A stretch of DNA of 64,000 nucleotides from Neobacillus sp. WH10 (GCF_030123405.1 NZ_CP126110.1:2728001-2792000); one strand, 5' to 3'; numbered from the stretch's first letter, positions 25,425 to 34,415 are shown. Numbers and translations are program-made. Notes: generated by a model not told the origin, from the sequence alone.

Positions 25425-25455
25425 AGATTGTGAAGGATTCTACTTAAACTACCAT
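25425..25455 (+). repeat. Dispersed repeat, box 1 only
   Basis: GATTGTGAAGGATTCTACTT then AAACTACCATG. The rest of the element is not visible. From here to 25764 I see no gene. Confidence 0.5.
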
Positions 25456-25764
25456 GAAAATAAGTTTCGTTAAAAATAGAAAAATGACAATACTTAAGGA
25501 GACCCTACTCAATCAAAAGAGGAGAGCATTAATTAATAAGTCTATGGATTAGGGTCGACTGGATTAAGGTCTGTATCAGTATTGACACTTCCTATCCATT
25601 TTCATTCTCTGTGGTGCAGCTTTGCTGCATGGATGGCTAACGGGGAGTTGAATAACGAATCTGAAAAAGGGGGAGGAAGATGGCATCGAATGAAAGGAAA
25701 ATGATGGATAGCGCTTTGAAAAAAGTTGTATAATGGTTACAATACGCGCTAAGGAGGATTTGGA

Positions 25765-26256
25765 ATGAACAGAACGGAATCGTTACTTCAAAACTGGGAC
25801 TTTTGCTACGATAAAGAAGATTGGTATCCGCCGCTCGCTGACGCACTCAAAGCGCTTACGGCGGAGCAAGCAGATTGGCGCCCGGCTGGCGAGCATGCGA
25901 ACACGATTTGGGAGACAGTTGAGCATTTGATTTTTTACAAGGAACGGTTGCTCAAAAGAATTACCGGTGAGGAATCGCAGTATCCGGAAGGGTTGACGAA
26001 TGACGATACGTTCACAGTCGCTTCGAAAACGGAGAGCGATTGGGAAGCCACGCAAAATAGACTAAAAAGCGTCCATCTTGGCATCCGTGAGCGTATTACG
26101 AATTTAAACGTTGACCAATTGCAAGCTCTTGTTACTAATCGTCCATTAGACGAGTGGCTGAACAGCCTCATTCTCCATGACGCATATCATACGGGCCAAA
26201 TTATCCTGATCCGCAAGTTGCAAGGCTCTTGGCCATCGCGCCGCTCTTTTGAATAG
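25765..26256 (+). CDS. DinB family protein (four-helix bundle)
   Basis: The 163-residue product has DinB features: an aromatic N-terminus, NTIWETVEHLIFYKERLLKR (metal-ligand His) and the C-terminal LHDAYHTGQIILIRKLQGSW with two further histidines. Family members bind divalent metal and are putative thiol-dependent transferases or hydrolases. AAGGAGG precedes the ATG. Base composition is clearly richer in G+C than its neighbours, which suggests acquisition from another source. It is closer in sequence style to the gene at 38495 than to that at 18203. Confidence 0.88.
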   Translation: MNRTESLLQNWDFCYDKEDWYPPLADALKALTAEQADWRPAGEHANTIWETVEHLIFYKERLLKRITGEESQYPEGLTNDDTFTVASKTESDWEATQNRLKSVHLGIRERITNLNVDQLQALVTNRPLDEWLNSLILHDAYHTGQIILIRKLQGSWPSRRSFE

Positions 26257-26265
26257 GGCAAAAAA

Positions 26266-26520
26266 TTGCACTGCAGTTTGAGAACGTGGGGCCCTATATA
26301 TCACGAATTACATCAAATATTTGTCGAGCTATTTGACGAAATGTCGGCAACGGAGAAAACGCCTCCTAACAGCAGCTTTAGCACAGATATGCTACTGACG
26401 GCATTAAACAGCAATTCCTATTTATTCAAAGGGATGAACGCGGTTATTTACCTGAGGAAATTGCGGAACAGCTCTGTTAACATTTATTTCTGGTCTACGG
26501 GTTTGAAACAAATAAAGTAG
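26266..26520 (+). pseudogene. Uncertain gene remnant after DinB
   Basis: An open frame of 84 codons begins 10 nt after the DinB stop. Its first 55 codons have the G+C-rich style of the preceding gene and read like real protein (PIYHELHQIFVELFDEMSAT). After about codon 58 the better continuation is another frame (GDERGYLPEEIAEQL). A frameshifted fragment carried in with the DinB gene is my best guess. The family was not identified. Confidence 0.35.
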
Positions 26521-26588
26521 GTCTTCCTTAAAAAAATTAAAATAGGATGATTGAGCTAACGAATACGATACTTTAATGACAGAAAAAA

Positions 26589-26630
26589 AGCAGGCCAAGA
26601 CTGAATTGTTCAAGTTATGGCCTGCTTTTT
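26589..26630 (+). terminator. Rho-independent terminator
   Basis: AGCAGGCCA pairs with TGGCCTGCT and is followed by TTTTT. It closes the DinB unit. From 26640 to 27000 I see no gene. Confidence 0.8.
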
Positions 26631-27013
26631 GTGATGCTCCCACAAGAATACATTGAATACATGTAAACAATGTGCAGAGCCTTATATTTCAAGGGCTTTT
26701 CACATTCGAGTATAGATAACCGCGAAAAACATACGCTAAGCAAAATTCGACCGTCGGGTGTTTCTGGCAATTAATTAATGTATGTTTTGGCAGTATGTTT
26801 ATTATTTTTATATGAATCATTACTCAAGGAAAAACTGTATAAAGTCTAATATTTATACATATTTGTTAAGTTATCCTTACTGTACTAACTGAGGGAGTGA
26901 AAGAAGGATTTTTTTAATTTGTATGGAATATATTACCTTAAAGAATTTGATATTGTTTTAATATTCACAGTTTTATTAATCATACAGTATAAAACATTCA
27001 GGAGGAGATTTAA

Positions 27014-27391
27014 ATGCTATTAAAAGAAGGAGATATAATTACGTTTGAACGGACTTTTACAGTAAGGGATGTTGAATTATTTACTGAGATTTCAGGTGAT
27101 GAAGGGATTCATCATATAACCCCAGATGAACAGGGAAGACTTATAATTCAAGGGTTATTAACGGCAACTCTGCCAACAAAAATAGCTGGAGATAATAACG
27201 TACTGGCTCGTAGTACGCATTTTGAGTTTTTAAGACCTGTGTTTACTGGAGATACAATAATTTGTGAATTTAAAATTGAAAAATACGAAAGGCAAGAAAA
27301 TAATAGAACAGCTTTTATTGCAACCTTTTTATGCAAAAACCAGAATGAAAAAGAAGTATTGAAAGGGGATGTTTCAGGCGTAATACTTTAA
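27014..27391 (+). CDS. MaoC-like hotdog-fold dehydratase/thioesterase domain protein
   Basis: The 125-residue product resembles single-domain MaoC/R-hydratase proteins. FTEISGDEGIHHITPDEQGR corresponds to the (F)x(S)GDxNxxH hydratase motif, here with Asp-Glu-Gly-Ile-His so the Asp and His positions are kept. IIQGLLTATLPTKI and HFEFLRPVFTGDTIICEF follow the hotdog pattern. It may hydrate an enoyl thioester or handle an acyl group; the substrate is unknown. The RBS is AGGAGGAG. It is a single gene with a repeat downstream. Confidence 0.8.
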   Translation: MLLKEGDIITFERTFTVRDVELFTEISGDEGIHHITPDEQGRLIIQGLLTATLPTKIAGDNNVLARSTHFEFLRPVFTGDTIICEFKIEKYERQENNRTAFIATFLCKNQNEKEVLKGDVSGVIL

Positions 27392-27568
27392 ATTCTTTAA
27401 ACTTTCTTCAACTATTCTGAAAATAAAAACGGCTATGAGGGTTTTTAGACAACACGAAATTAGCCCCAGTAAAATTTGTTTAAAAAAGACCAGGACTCTT
27501 AAATTATAATATTTATTGTCCTTCATTATGCTATAGTTTCAACCGTTACCTTACAACCAAGTACCTCT

Positions 27569-27615
27569 TTGTGAAGTATTGTACTCAAACTATCGGGTGC
27601 TTGTGTTGAAGAACA
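27569..27615 (+). repeat. Dispersed repeat, partial copy
   Basis: TTGTGAAGTATTGTACTCAA then ACTATCGGGTGCTTGTGTTG. Boxes 1 and 2 are conserved and the hairpin is not evident. Confidence 0.6.
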
Positions 27616-27746
27616 AAAATCTAGGCTATATTAGCTGATTAGGTAACCAGCGTGATTATATTGATTATTGAAATCGACTGCTATAACCACAACGGTCTCC
27701 TTACAGGTAAAAAGTGTTCCAAACGATAGTTAAAGCAAAAATATCT

Positions 27747-27896
27747 GCAAGCAAAAGAATTAACCTATGTGATAAAAGACCTTCCTAATGTCTTTTGCAG
27801 GCTTCACAATTTTGAACAAACTCCTTATGACTGTGATATTAAAGTCGAGTTTGTTATTGATACAGATACAGTAAGATTTTATTCACCTTCTTATTA
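27747..27896 (+). pseudogene. C-terminal fragment of an unidentified gene
   Basis: A frame without a start codon reads KQKYLQAKELTYVIKDLPN, then VFCRLHNFEQTPYDC, ending VEFVIDTDTVRFYSPSY and a stop. An in-frame TAG lies directly upstream. It has good protein character but no intact 5' half. The stop codon overlaps the start of the next repeat copy, as in several intact units. Confidence 0.45.
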
Positions 27897-27957
27897 AGCT
27901 AACGGGAGCAAGAGATTAAGATCGGGCTACCATATTGGTAGCTATTTTTATTGAAAG
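27894..27957 (+). repeat. Dispersed hairpin repeat
   Basis: TTAAGCTAACGGGAGCAAGA, GATTAAGATCGG, the stem GCTACC (27926-27931) with GGTAGC (27937-27942), TATTTTTATTGAAAG. The stem is unrelated in sequence to other copies but sits at the same position. Confidence 0.7.
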
Positions 27958-28025
27958 TAAAGTGTCAGTCTTTTATCATCTAACTTCTATTTATTTAGCC
28001 AACAGTGATGGGAAAATGAGGATTA

Positions 28026-28537
28026 ATGACAGGTTCTTTCAATCGTCTTATTCTTAGAATAGTTACTTTGGATGATGCTGAAAATATGTTTTTAAATGGT
28101 TCAAAAGAAGAAGGATCTAAGTATGTAACTTGGAATCCCACAAAACATTATCCGACACAAATGAATGTATTAACATTGTATTGAATAAATTTGAAAACAG
28201 TCAAGTGGCTCCCTGGGGAATTGAATACAAAGAAAATGGAAAATTTATCGGGACTATTGACTTTGTTTGGTGGAAACCAAATCACAAAATTGCTGAAATC
28301 GGCTTTGTTATTTCTCAAGAATATTGGAGGAATGGTTTAACTACTGAAGCAGCAAAAAAAGTAATAAGATTCGGTTTTGAAAAAATGGATTTAATTCGTA
28401 TTCGAGCAAGGTGTTTTGTAGAAAATATCGCTTCAGCACGAGTGATGGAAAAAACGGGAATGTCTTTTGAAGGGATAATTAGGAAAGGGATGTTTGTAAA
28501 GGGAAAACATCAAGAATTAAAGATGTATCCATTTTAG
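28026..28537 (+). pseudogene. GNAT acetyltransferase, interrupted by a one-base frameshift
   Basis: From the ATG at 28026 (after GAGGATTA) the frame reads a normal RimJ/RimL N-terminus up to YVTWNP near 28131. The homologous continuation, HKTLSDTNE..., is in the next frame. One missing C in the CCC run at about 28128 explains it. The downstream part (from about 28130) holds motif A (EIGFVISQEYWRNGLTTEA) and ENIASARVMEKTGMSFEG. A shorter protein from the downstream ATG would lack the first beta-alpha units. It is either a true pseudogene or a sequencing error. Confidence 0.7.
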
Positions 28538-28610
28538 AAGAAGAGTTTTAATCGTCTTGTAGATATCGAATACAAGAAAACTACCTATACCAAAACCGCA
28601 TCTTAAACAG

Positions 28611-28665
28611 ATATTGTGAAGTGACGTACTTATGCTAACGGGGGCTTTAATTCAAGAAGGAATGC
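28611..28665 (+). repeat. Dispersed repeat, partial copy
   Basis: ATTGTGAAGTGACGTACTTA, TGCTAACGGGGGCTTTAATT, CAAGAAGGAATGC. It fuses box 1/2 with the tail of box 3. Confidence 0.6.
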
Positions 28666-28715
28666 TTTTTTAATTTTCAATTTCATTAAAATGAAAAATA
28701 ATTAGGGGGATTATA

Positions 28716-29114
28716 TTGACTATTTCAAATGAAGAAAGAATTATCATGATTATCTATGTACAAGATCAAGAAAACAGTAAGCAATTTTATAAACAATTAC
28801 TAGATTTAAAACCATATTTAGATGTACCTGGTATGACTGAGTTTCAATTAAATAATAATTCTACGTTAGGAATCATGCCTGAAGATGGAATAGTGAGGCT
28901 ATTAGATGGAAAAATTCAAAATCCTAAGGAGGCAAGAGGAATCCCACGGAGTGAGATATATATTTATGTAAATGATCCTGATACATATTTAAGAAACCTA
29001 GTTGAATTGGGTGGCATGGAAATTAGTAAAGGTGAAATACGTAATTGGGGAGATTATGTAGCTTACGGCTCAGATATTGATGGACATATAATTGCTTTTG
29101 CAAGGCGAACCTAA
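28716..29114 (+). CDS. VOC (glyoxalase/bleomycin-resistance) superfamily protein
   Basis: It uses a TTG start with AGGGGGA upstream. The 132-residue product has the paired beta-alpha-beta-beta-beta modules of the vicinal-oxygen-chelate fold. IYVQDQENSKQFYKQLLDL opens the first, and EIYIYVNDPDTYLRNLVELG with YVAYGSDIDGHIIAFARR forms the second. The module pattern supports a metalloenzyme or drug-binding protein; the substrate is unknown. It is a single gene between repeats and one of two VOC genes here (the other at 41533). Confidence 0.85.
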   Translation: MTISNEERIIMIIYVQDQENSKQFYKQLLDLKPYLDVPGMTEFQLNNNSTLGIMPEDGIVRLLDGKIQNPKEARGIPRSEIYIYVNDPDTYLRNLVELGGMEISKGEIRNWGDYVAYGSDIDGHIIAFARRT

Positions 29115-29414
29115 ACCGGGATTTCAAAAGAATGTTAATATGTCAATAACCAAAAATGACATTCCTAGTCGGCTTCGTCTTATTTGTCGTTTTCGCAACT
29201 ACAAGAACTAATAATTCGCTCAATTCCAGAACCTCACATATCGTCCTGATACATAATTAACTAACGGAGAGTGTTGATCTATAAAGGATTAACGCTTATT
29301 TTTGTGGAAGTCTTCCACTACTGGTACAGGTTCAATAACAATATCAGTTATATCATATAACATCTGCATTTAAAATGTAGTAGATGGTTAATTCAAAAGA
29401 GCCAGGGAGAATTA

Positions 29415-29824
29415 TCTTGGATAAAAAAATAATGCTTTAATTATTGTAGATGTACAAAAAGCTTTTGATGATAAAAAATGGGGGGGGAACGCAACAAGTT
29501 TTTAGCCCCCGGGGGTACACAATTGCGTAAAGGTATAGAGACTTAAGGAAAAGACCCCTACTAATATATTTTGTAGATTAGAATTTTTGCTGGAGAGTTA
29601 GAACTAGCAGACGAACACTTATCAGGAGATGACACTTGCTCAAGAGCGATTTAATGTTAAACAAGGCGATTGAATGCTCAACAAGTTAGTGAGAACTAGA
29701 TACAGCAGAACTACAAGAAGTCACGGAAAATAACTTCTTCAAAGACGGCGAGTTATCTCACGATGACATGTTAGATAATATCCTTTCTATTGTAAGAGAA
29801 ATACAAATATTAGGGACGGAATAG
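29415..29824 (+). pseudogene. Decayed gene remnants including an isochorismatase-like N-terminus
   Basis: In the gene-free stretch 29115-29945, codons around 29430-29480 read NALIIVDVQKAFDDKKWG, the conserved start of isochorismatase/nicotinamidase-type cysteine hydrolases (the Asp is catalytic). The frame then breaks in a G-run. Further on, FAGELELADEHLSGDDTC (about 29587-29640) and ELDTAELQEVTENNFF with DGELSHDDMLDNILSIVREI (about 29692-29824) are protein-like pieces of unidentified origin. No continuous ORF remains. Confidence 0.5.
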
Positions 29825-29945
29825 GACTTTTAAATACCCGGAAAAATAATCAAACGAGGGCATGATTGCTCTCTTGTTTGTTTAATATTTCGATTCAATT
29901 AAATCGAAGAAAGAGATTTATCTGGGATTAAGTCGAATTTATGAA

Positions 29946-31376
29946 TCATGGAACAATTTCAAAAACAGTACCTTGGTTAAGGTCAGTCACTATCATAGAG
30001 CTATAAACCCCTAAAAATAGTCTGGTTTGATCCAGATTCGTTCCCAAACTAACATAATAAGCAGATTGAGATCCAAAATTATAATCGGTTTTAATAACAC
30101 TAAAATCATTTAGTTTACCATCTGTTCTTACCCTGGTATAAGCTAACCCCCCTCTAACCGGAGTTTGAGATTCTTCTTTCCGAGCAAGATCGGTAAACAC
30201 AACGCTTCCCATTAAATCGGGGATTCCGTTCCCCATATATGCCTGGACTCCTGTAAGTGCAGTTCCTCCGAACTTATCGGGGCGGGGATCTTTATGAAAA
30301 TAACTAGTTAAAGGCTGAAGACGTCTCACTGAAGTTTTTATTGCTTCATTGTAATAAGCAATTGTCTTCTCATCTAATGTCGGATTTGTAGTGCAGACCT
30401 TTATAAACGAAGTAGGAAAAGCACCTTCCCATCCTCGCCAGCCAAAGTTTATAAATCCTTCTTGGTCAGATTCAAATTTCATTATAGAAGCCTGAACAAG
30501 CTGAGTAACCGGTATTGGTTTATTATGAATGAATGAAAAAATCGACTCTACCAAATCCTGTCCGACATTTCCCGCATATTTGACATATTGATTATAAAAC
30601 TTTTGATATGAAATGCCTGGTATATTGCGAACCCCTTTGGCAATTACCGTAAGCGTTTCCTGAATAGGTACGGGAAGTTCATTAAAACGTGTGACTACGG
30701 GTGGATTATTGATAAGTGTATTCTTACCTACATCAATTTCAATTATTTTACCGGCGATTTCCATATCATCCTGGCTTAAATTAAATGGATCATAGCCTGA
30801 TCCACCATCTCCTGTTGTTAAAACAAGTTTTCCGGTTTCAGGTGAAAAGGTTAAGCTATTAACACCATTATGATTAAAAAATGGTCTTCTTAAGTTAAGT
30901 AATGTCCGTCGTTTTTGAGGGTGACCATTTGATTGTAAATTCCATTCTTCAACTGTATCAATATGATCATATTGAGTTTCTCTATTTATCCACCTTAAGT
31001 ATAAAGTTCTTGGATCACACGGGTCAGGCTTAAAAGGTTCAGAAAGAGCACCTGGCCCTTGTGTTCCAGCTACTGAATAATGAAGATAAAACAGACCGTT
31101 ATAATAAAACTCTGGATGGAACGCTAAGCCTAGCAATCCCCGTTCATCATATCCACCACCAGAAACACCTAGTTCAGAATCACCTAGTTTTATGATACGC
31201 GGGCGAATATCTAAAAAAGTCCTTGTAACTCCGTTCATTATGTAAAAGATCTCTCCTACCTGGGTTGCAATAAATAATCTTTCAATTGAGTCACCCGGAA
31301 GTATAGTTGTTTTCAAAACAGTGGGTAAATTTATCTTACTTACAATAGGACGTAAACTAACATTAACTTTTATCAA
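29946..31376 (-). CDS. PQQ-type glucose/sorbosone dehydrogenase-like beta-propeller protein
   Basis: The 476-residue product matches the GSDH/soluble quinoprotein glucose dehydrogenase fold. Signatures are RLFIATQVGEIFYI near the N-terminus, RGLLGLAFHPEFYYNGLFYL, FNHNGVNSLTFSPETGKLVL with TGDGGSGYDPFN, and GYLAYTR-like late blades. Such proteins oxidise sugars with PQQ after export, but I see no convincing signal peptide from this start. Function is therefore uncertain; some relatives are spore or surface proteins. It is on the opposite strand to its neighbours and shows no repeat immediately downstream. Confidence 0.8.
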   Translation of the reverse strand: MIKVNVSLRPIVSKINLPTVLKTTILPGDSIERLFIATQVGEIFYIMNGVTRTFLDIRPRIIKLGDSELGVSGGGYDERGLLGLAFHPEFYYNGLFYLHYSVAGTQGPGALSEPFKPDPCDPRTLYLRWINRETQYDHIDTVEEWNLQSNGHPQKRRTLLNLRRPFFNHNGVNSLTFSPETGKLVLTTGDGGSGYDPFNLSQDDMEIAGKIIEIDVGKNTLINNPPVVTRFNELPVPIQETLTVIAKGVRNIPGISYQKFYNQYVKYAGNVGQDLVESIFSFIHNKPIPVTQLVQASIMKFESDQEGFINFGWRGWEGAFPTSFIKVCTTNPTLDEKTIAYYNEAIKTSVRRLQPLTSYFHKDPRPDKFGGTALTGVQAYMGNGIPDLMGSVVFTDLARKEESQTPVRGGLAYTRVRTDGKLNDFSVIKTDYNFGSQSAYYVSLGTNLDQTRLFLGVYSSMIVTDLNQGTVFEIVP

Positions 31377-31490
31377 CTAACGTTACACTCCTTCTTATTG
31401 TATTCTTTTATAAGAATATGAATAGAAATGTTCTATTATTACGATATTAGCGCCAGGGACTTTGACAAGGCATTGCGCCATTTTCCAAAC

Positions 31491-31560
31491 CAGCGTACTT
31501 AAACAAAAGAGTGCTTTTGTTTAAGTAATAAGTTGCGGCAGCACTCTTTTTTCTATATTC
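31491..31560 (+). repeat. Dispersed hairpin repeat
   Basis: CAGCGTACTTAAACAAAAGA leads into the stem AGAGTGCT (31508-31515) with AGCACTCT (31540-31547) and six T. It is box 1 plus a stem-loop in terminator form. Confidence 0.65.
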
Positions 31561-31685
31561 GACAAAGCAGAAGAGTTGCATAAGGAAGTGGACAAAAGGG
31601 ACAATATTTGAATAAGAGAAGAACTACTTTTTAGTTTTTGTGAAATGAAAATGTAAAAGGATTCTATGATTTATAGGGGGATATT

Positions 31686-32411
31686 ATGGATCTTTCTTTA
31701 TTAATACAGTATAGCTGGGTTTTAATTATTTTGATTTTATTAGAAGGTTTATTATCCGCTGACAATGCTTTAGTATTAGCTATTATGGCAAAGCACCTCC
31801 CGGAAATGCAACAAAAAAAAGCGATTGATATTGGGCTCCTATTGGCGTTTATATTTCGGATTGGAGCCATTTTTATCATCTCCTTCCTTTTCCACGTATG
31901 GCAGGTTCAAGCGATTGGGGCAGCTTATTTAATTTTCATCTCATTAAAACATTTAGTAAAAAAAGACCACGGAGAAAAAGAGAGAAAATCAAAAAGTTTC
32001 CGTATGACAGTTGCTCAAATTTCCTTAGCGGATATCGCATTCGCTGTTGATTCCATTTTAGCAGCAGTAGCTCTGGTCATTGACTTGCCAGATACGCCAA
32101 TAGGTCAAATCGGAGGTATGGATGGGGCTAAATTTATTGTGATTGTAATAGGTGCAATTGCAGGTTTAATTGTAATTCGATTTGCAGCAGGATTCTTCGT
32201 GAAGCTATTAACAGAACGACCTAGCCTTGAAACAGCTGCCATGTTACTTGTTGGTTGGGTTGGGGTTAAGTTATTAATGCATACTCTTGCGCATCCATCA
32301 TTGCATATCATTTCCCACGAATTTGTTGAAGGACCAATCTGGAATATAATCTTTTGGTCCGTTATGCTTCTTATTGCTTTAGGTGGCTGGTTTTTATCTA
32401 AAGGAAAATAG
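31686..32411 (+). CDS. TerC family integral membrane protein (YkoY/MeeY-like metal exporter)
   Basis: The 241-residue polytopic protein has about seven hydrophobic segments. The TerC signatures are EGLLSADNALVLAIM (N-terminal Asp/Asn pair) and ISLADIAFAVDSILAAVAL (second acidic motif). These acidic residues within membrane helices are thought to carry Mn2+ in YkoY/YceF-type exporters that supply manganese to exported metalloproteins. A C-terminal LVGWVGVKLLMHTLAHP block is typical. AGGGGGA precedes the ATG. I do not see an obvious yybP-ykoY manganese riboswitch upstream. It is single and repeat-bounded. Confidence 0.85.
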   Translation: MDLSLLIQYSWVLIILILLEGLLSADNALVLAIMAKHLPEMQQKKAIDIGLLLAFIFRIGAIFIISFLFHVWQVQAIGAAYLIFISLKHLVKKDHGEKERKSKSFRMTVAQISLADIAFAVDSILAAVALVIDLPDTPIGQIGGMDGAKFIVIVIGAIAGLIVIRFAAGFFVKLLTERPSLETAAMLLVGWVGVKLLMHTLAHPSLHIISHEFVEGPIWNIIFWSVMLLIALGGWFLSKGK

Positions 32412-32512
32412 AAAAAAATACAACAAAAACACCGATTTGATGAACAAAAAAAAAGATTTGATTTTTTTTGTTATTTCTCCAAGAATAGTACCTATAATTT
32501 GTTCCTCAGATA

Positions 32513-32612
32513 GATTGTGAAATATTGTATTTAAACAAACGGGTGCAAGAGTTAAAGATGGGGACCGCTGCGGCGAACTATCTTCCTGTAGAGCTAACGT
32601 AGCAGGTTAGTT
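32513..32612 (+). repeat. Dispersed hairpin repeat, degenerate stem
   Basis: GATTGTGAAATATTGTATTT, AAACAAACGGGTGCAAGAG, TTAAAGATGGGGACCGCTGC with imperfect GGCGAACTATCTTC, then GAGCTAACGTAGCAGGTTAG. It directly precedes the promoter region of the cfr-like gene. Confidence 0.7.
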
Positions 32613-32700
32613 TTACAAAAATTCTCGAATTACACTTTACATATACTCACTTATATGTTAGATTACTCAATAATATATTTGACAAAGGGAGGTGCAAGCA

Positions 32701-32862
32701 ATGTTAACTGTTTTTAGAATTCTGTTTGGTAAAAACGTGAAAATTGGTAACGATTTAGCGGACAAAGGGAGTAGTCTGTCCTTTTTTATGCTATATAACC
32801 ATACAAAAACAGTTATCGGAGCTTTACCTCTATTGCAAATAAATTACAAGGCAATGACTTAG
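32701..32862 (+). CDS. Putative leader ORF (53 aa) upstream of cfr-like gene
   Basis: The ATG follows GGGAGGTG at ideal spacing. It begins MLTVFRILFGK and its first codons overlap one arm of the long-range stem (32705-32715). The 53-residue sequence has no recognisable domain. It is more likely a translated leader than a functional protein, though this cannot be decided from sequence. Confidence 0.45.
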   Translation: MLTVFRILFGKNVKIGNDLADKGSSLSFFMLYNHTKTVIGALPLLQINYKAMT

Positions 32863-32902
32863 AGTCTTTATTTATTTGTGCATATTTTTTATTTTAAGTT
32901 CG

Positions 32903-32931
32903 GCACCGATAATTCTATCGATGCTTTTTTT
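32903..32931 (+). terminator. Intrinsic terminator in the cfr-like leader
   Basis: GCA-C-CGATA pairs with TATCG-A-TGC (one mismatch), followed by seven T. It sits 85 nt upstream of the methyltransferase start, where it would block expression by default. Confidence 0.7.
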
Positions 32932-33015
32932 GTGTTTATTTTTAACTTAAGGGATAGACAACTCCTTTCTATTTACTCCTATAAACCTAGAGAGTCTTAT
33001 GGAAGGATGAGAAAG

Positions 33016-34053
33016 ATGCAATTAAAAAAAAGCAATAAGTATAGAAGAATAAATGAATTCTTAATGGAATATAATTACCCTAATTTTAGAATGAAACAAA
33101 TATTGAATGCCATTTTTAAAGAAAGAATAAATAAATTCAACGAAATTAATGTGCTTCCAAAATCGTTAAGAGAAATTTTAGTTAAGGCATTTGGAGAATC
33201 TATTATAGATATTGTTCCTTTAAAGGAACAGCATTCTGAGCAAGTCACTAAAGTCTTATTTGAAATTTCAGGAAATGAAAAAATAGAAACGGTAAATATG
33301 AAATATAAAGCTGGGTGGGAATCATTTTGTATATCTTCTCAGTGCGGATGTAATTTTGGGTGTAAATTTTGTGCAACAGGTGACATTGGATTAAAAAGAA
33401 ATTTGACTTCAGATGAAATAACTGACCAAATCCTCCATTTTTACTTACAAGGTCATTCAATTGATAGTATTTCTTTTATGGGGATGGGAGAAGCGTTAGC
33501 CAATGTACAAGTTTTTGATGCCTTAGATGTACTCACTGATCCTACGCTGTTTGCTTTAAGCCCTCGTAGGTTATCTATTTCAACTATTGGTATTATACCA
33601 AGTATAAAAAAAATGACTCTGAATTATCCGCAAGTCAATTTGACGTTTTCGTTACATTCTCCTTTTAATGAACAACGGAGTAAGTTGATGCCGATTAATG
33701 ATAGGTATCCATTATTAGATGTGATGGACACATTAGATGAGCATATACGAATAACATCAAGAAAAGTATATATTGCTTATATTATGTTACCTGGTGTGAA
33801 TGATTCTATTGACCATGCTAAAGAAGTAGTAAGTCTATTAAAAGGTCGATATAAAGAAGGACGTTTATATCATGTAAATTTAATCAGATATAACCCAACC
33901 GTCAGTTCTCCTTTAAGGTTCGGTGATGTTGATGAAGGTCATGTTGTTAATTTTTACAAAAAATTAAAATCATCAGGTATTAATGTGACCATTAGAAGTC
34001 AATTTGGAATTGATATAGATGCTGCTTGTGGTCAATTGTATGGAAATTATTAA
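33016..34053 (+). CDS. cfr-like (clb group): Cfr-like 23S rRNA (adenine2503-C8)-methyltransferase
   Basis: This is a radical-SAM enzyme expected to methylate C8 of A2503 in 23S rRNA, giving the PhLOPSA resistance pattern. From the ATG at 33016 the product has 345 residues. The [4Fe-4S] ligands fall at Cys112, Cys116 and Cys119 (CGCNFGCKFCATG) and the methyl-carrying cysteine at Cys338 (DAACGQLYGNY), the same numbers as in Cfr, which supports this start. QCG before the cluster, KAGWESFCISS, SFMGMGEALAN and SRKVYIAYIMLPGVNDS are Cfr-type rather than RlmN-type. Similarity to Cfr is high by eye, so it is a Cfr relative like the Clb proteins of Bacillales. The longer frame to 32878 lies in the leader. 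Confidence 0.9.
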   Translation: MQLKKSNKYRRINEFLMEYNYPNFRMKQILNAIFKERINKFNEINVLPKSLREILVKAFGESIIDIVPLKEQHSEQVTKVLFEISGNEKIETVNMKYKAGWESFCISSQCGCNFGCKFCATGDIGLKRNLTSDEITDQILHFYLQGHSIDSISFMGMGEALANVQVFDALDVLTDPTLFALSPRRLSISTIGIIPSIKKMTLNYPQVNLTFSLHSPFNEQRSKLMPINDRYPLLDVMDTLDEHIRITSRKVYIAYIMLPGVNDSIDHAKEVVSLLKGRYKEGRLYHVNLIRYNPTVSSPLRFGDVDEGHVVNFYKKLKSSGINVTIRSQFGIDIDAACGQLYGNY

Positions 34054-34150
34054 AAGAGCAACATGCAGTAATTTGAGTTGAAGATGATGCTGATATTGTA
34101 TTCCATATAAAAAATTGTTAATATAAAAATATAATTATGAGAGGACTGAT

Positions 34151-34240
34151 GGATGGACAATGATTAACTAATCTATATTTTTATTTGAAATGAATAACTT
34201 CAAACTATAAAAAATATAGGGTTAGTCTATCCATTTTTAT
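34151..34240 (+). terminator. Long imperfect hairpin after the cfr-like gene
   Basis: GGATGGACA...CTAATCTATATTTTT (34151-34182) pairs imperfectly with AAAAATATAGG...GTCTATCC (34209-34232), followed by TTTTT. It separates the two resistance genes. Confidence 0.5.
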
Positions 34241-34311
34241 AAATCAGTTTATACTTTAATTGTCATGATTCCAATGGCAAAAAAGAACTTATTTAATATA
34301 AGTGAAAGACT

Positions 34312-34346
34312 AATCCTTCCAATTACAAACTGGGAGGATTTTTTAT
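34312..34346 (+). terminator. Intrinsic terminator ahead of the lsa-like leader peptide
   Basis: AATCCTTCC (34312-34320) pairs with GGGAGGATT (34332-34340) through one G-U, followed by a T-run. It may act as an attenuator for the ABC-F transcript or simply end upstream transcription. Confidence 0.6.
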
Positions 34347-34415
34347 TCTCTCATATATATGATTGATATTTTTTTATTCTGTAACTTTAATCTAATAAAT
34401 AAAGGAGTGAGAGAA

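Larger units (their letters stand above)
32637..32932 (+). promoter_or_regulatory. Leader region of the cfr-like gene (attenuator)
   Basis: A possible promoter is TTTACA (32637-32642) and TAGATT (32659-32664) with a 16-nt spacer. The transcript would contain a small ORF (32701-32862) with a strong SD, and a long-range 11-bp pairing TAACTGTTTTT (32705-32715) with AAAAACAGTTA (32805-32815). It also has a weak GGACA/TGTCC hairpin with six T (32760-32787) and a strong terminator (32903-32931) just before the gene. The mutually exclusive structures and the leader ORF suggest ribosome-stalling control by 50S inhibitors. This is an inference. Confidence 0.55.

Noticed and set aside
26422..26670. Minus-strand ORF overlapping the terminator at 26589-26630
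   Set aside because: It starts within intergenic DNA, runs through a strong terminator hairpin and has no SD.
31560..31685. yybP-ykoY manganese riboswitch before the TerC-like gene
   Set aside because: I looked for its conserved paired elements because TerC-type genes often carry one, but the 125 nt here show no such structure.
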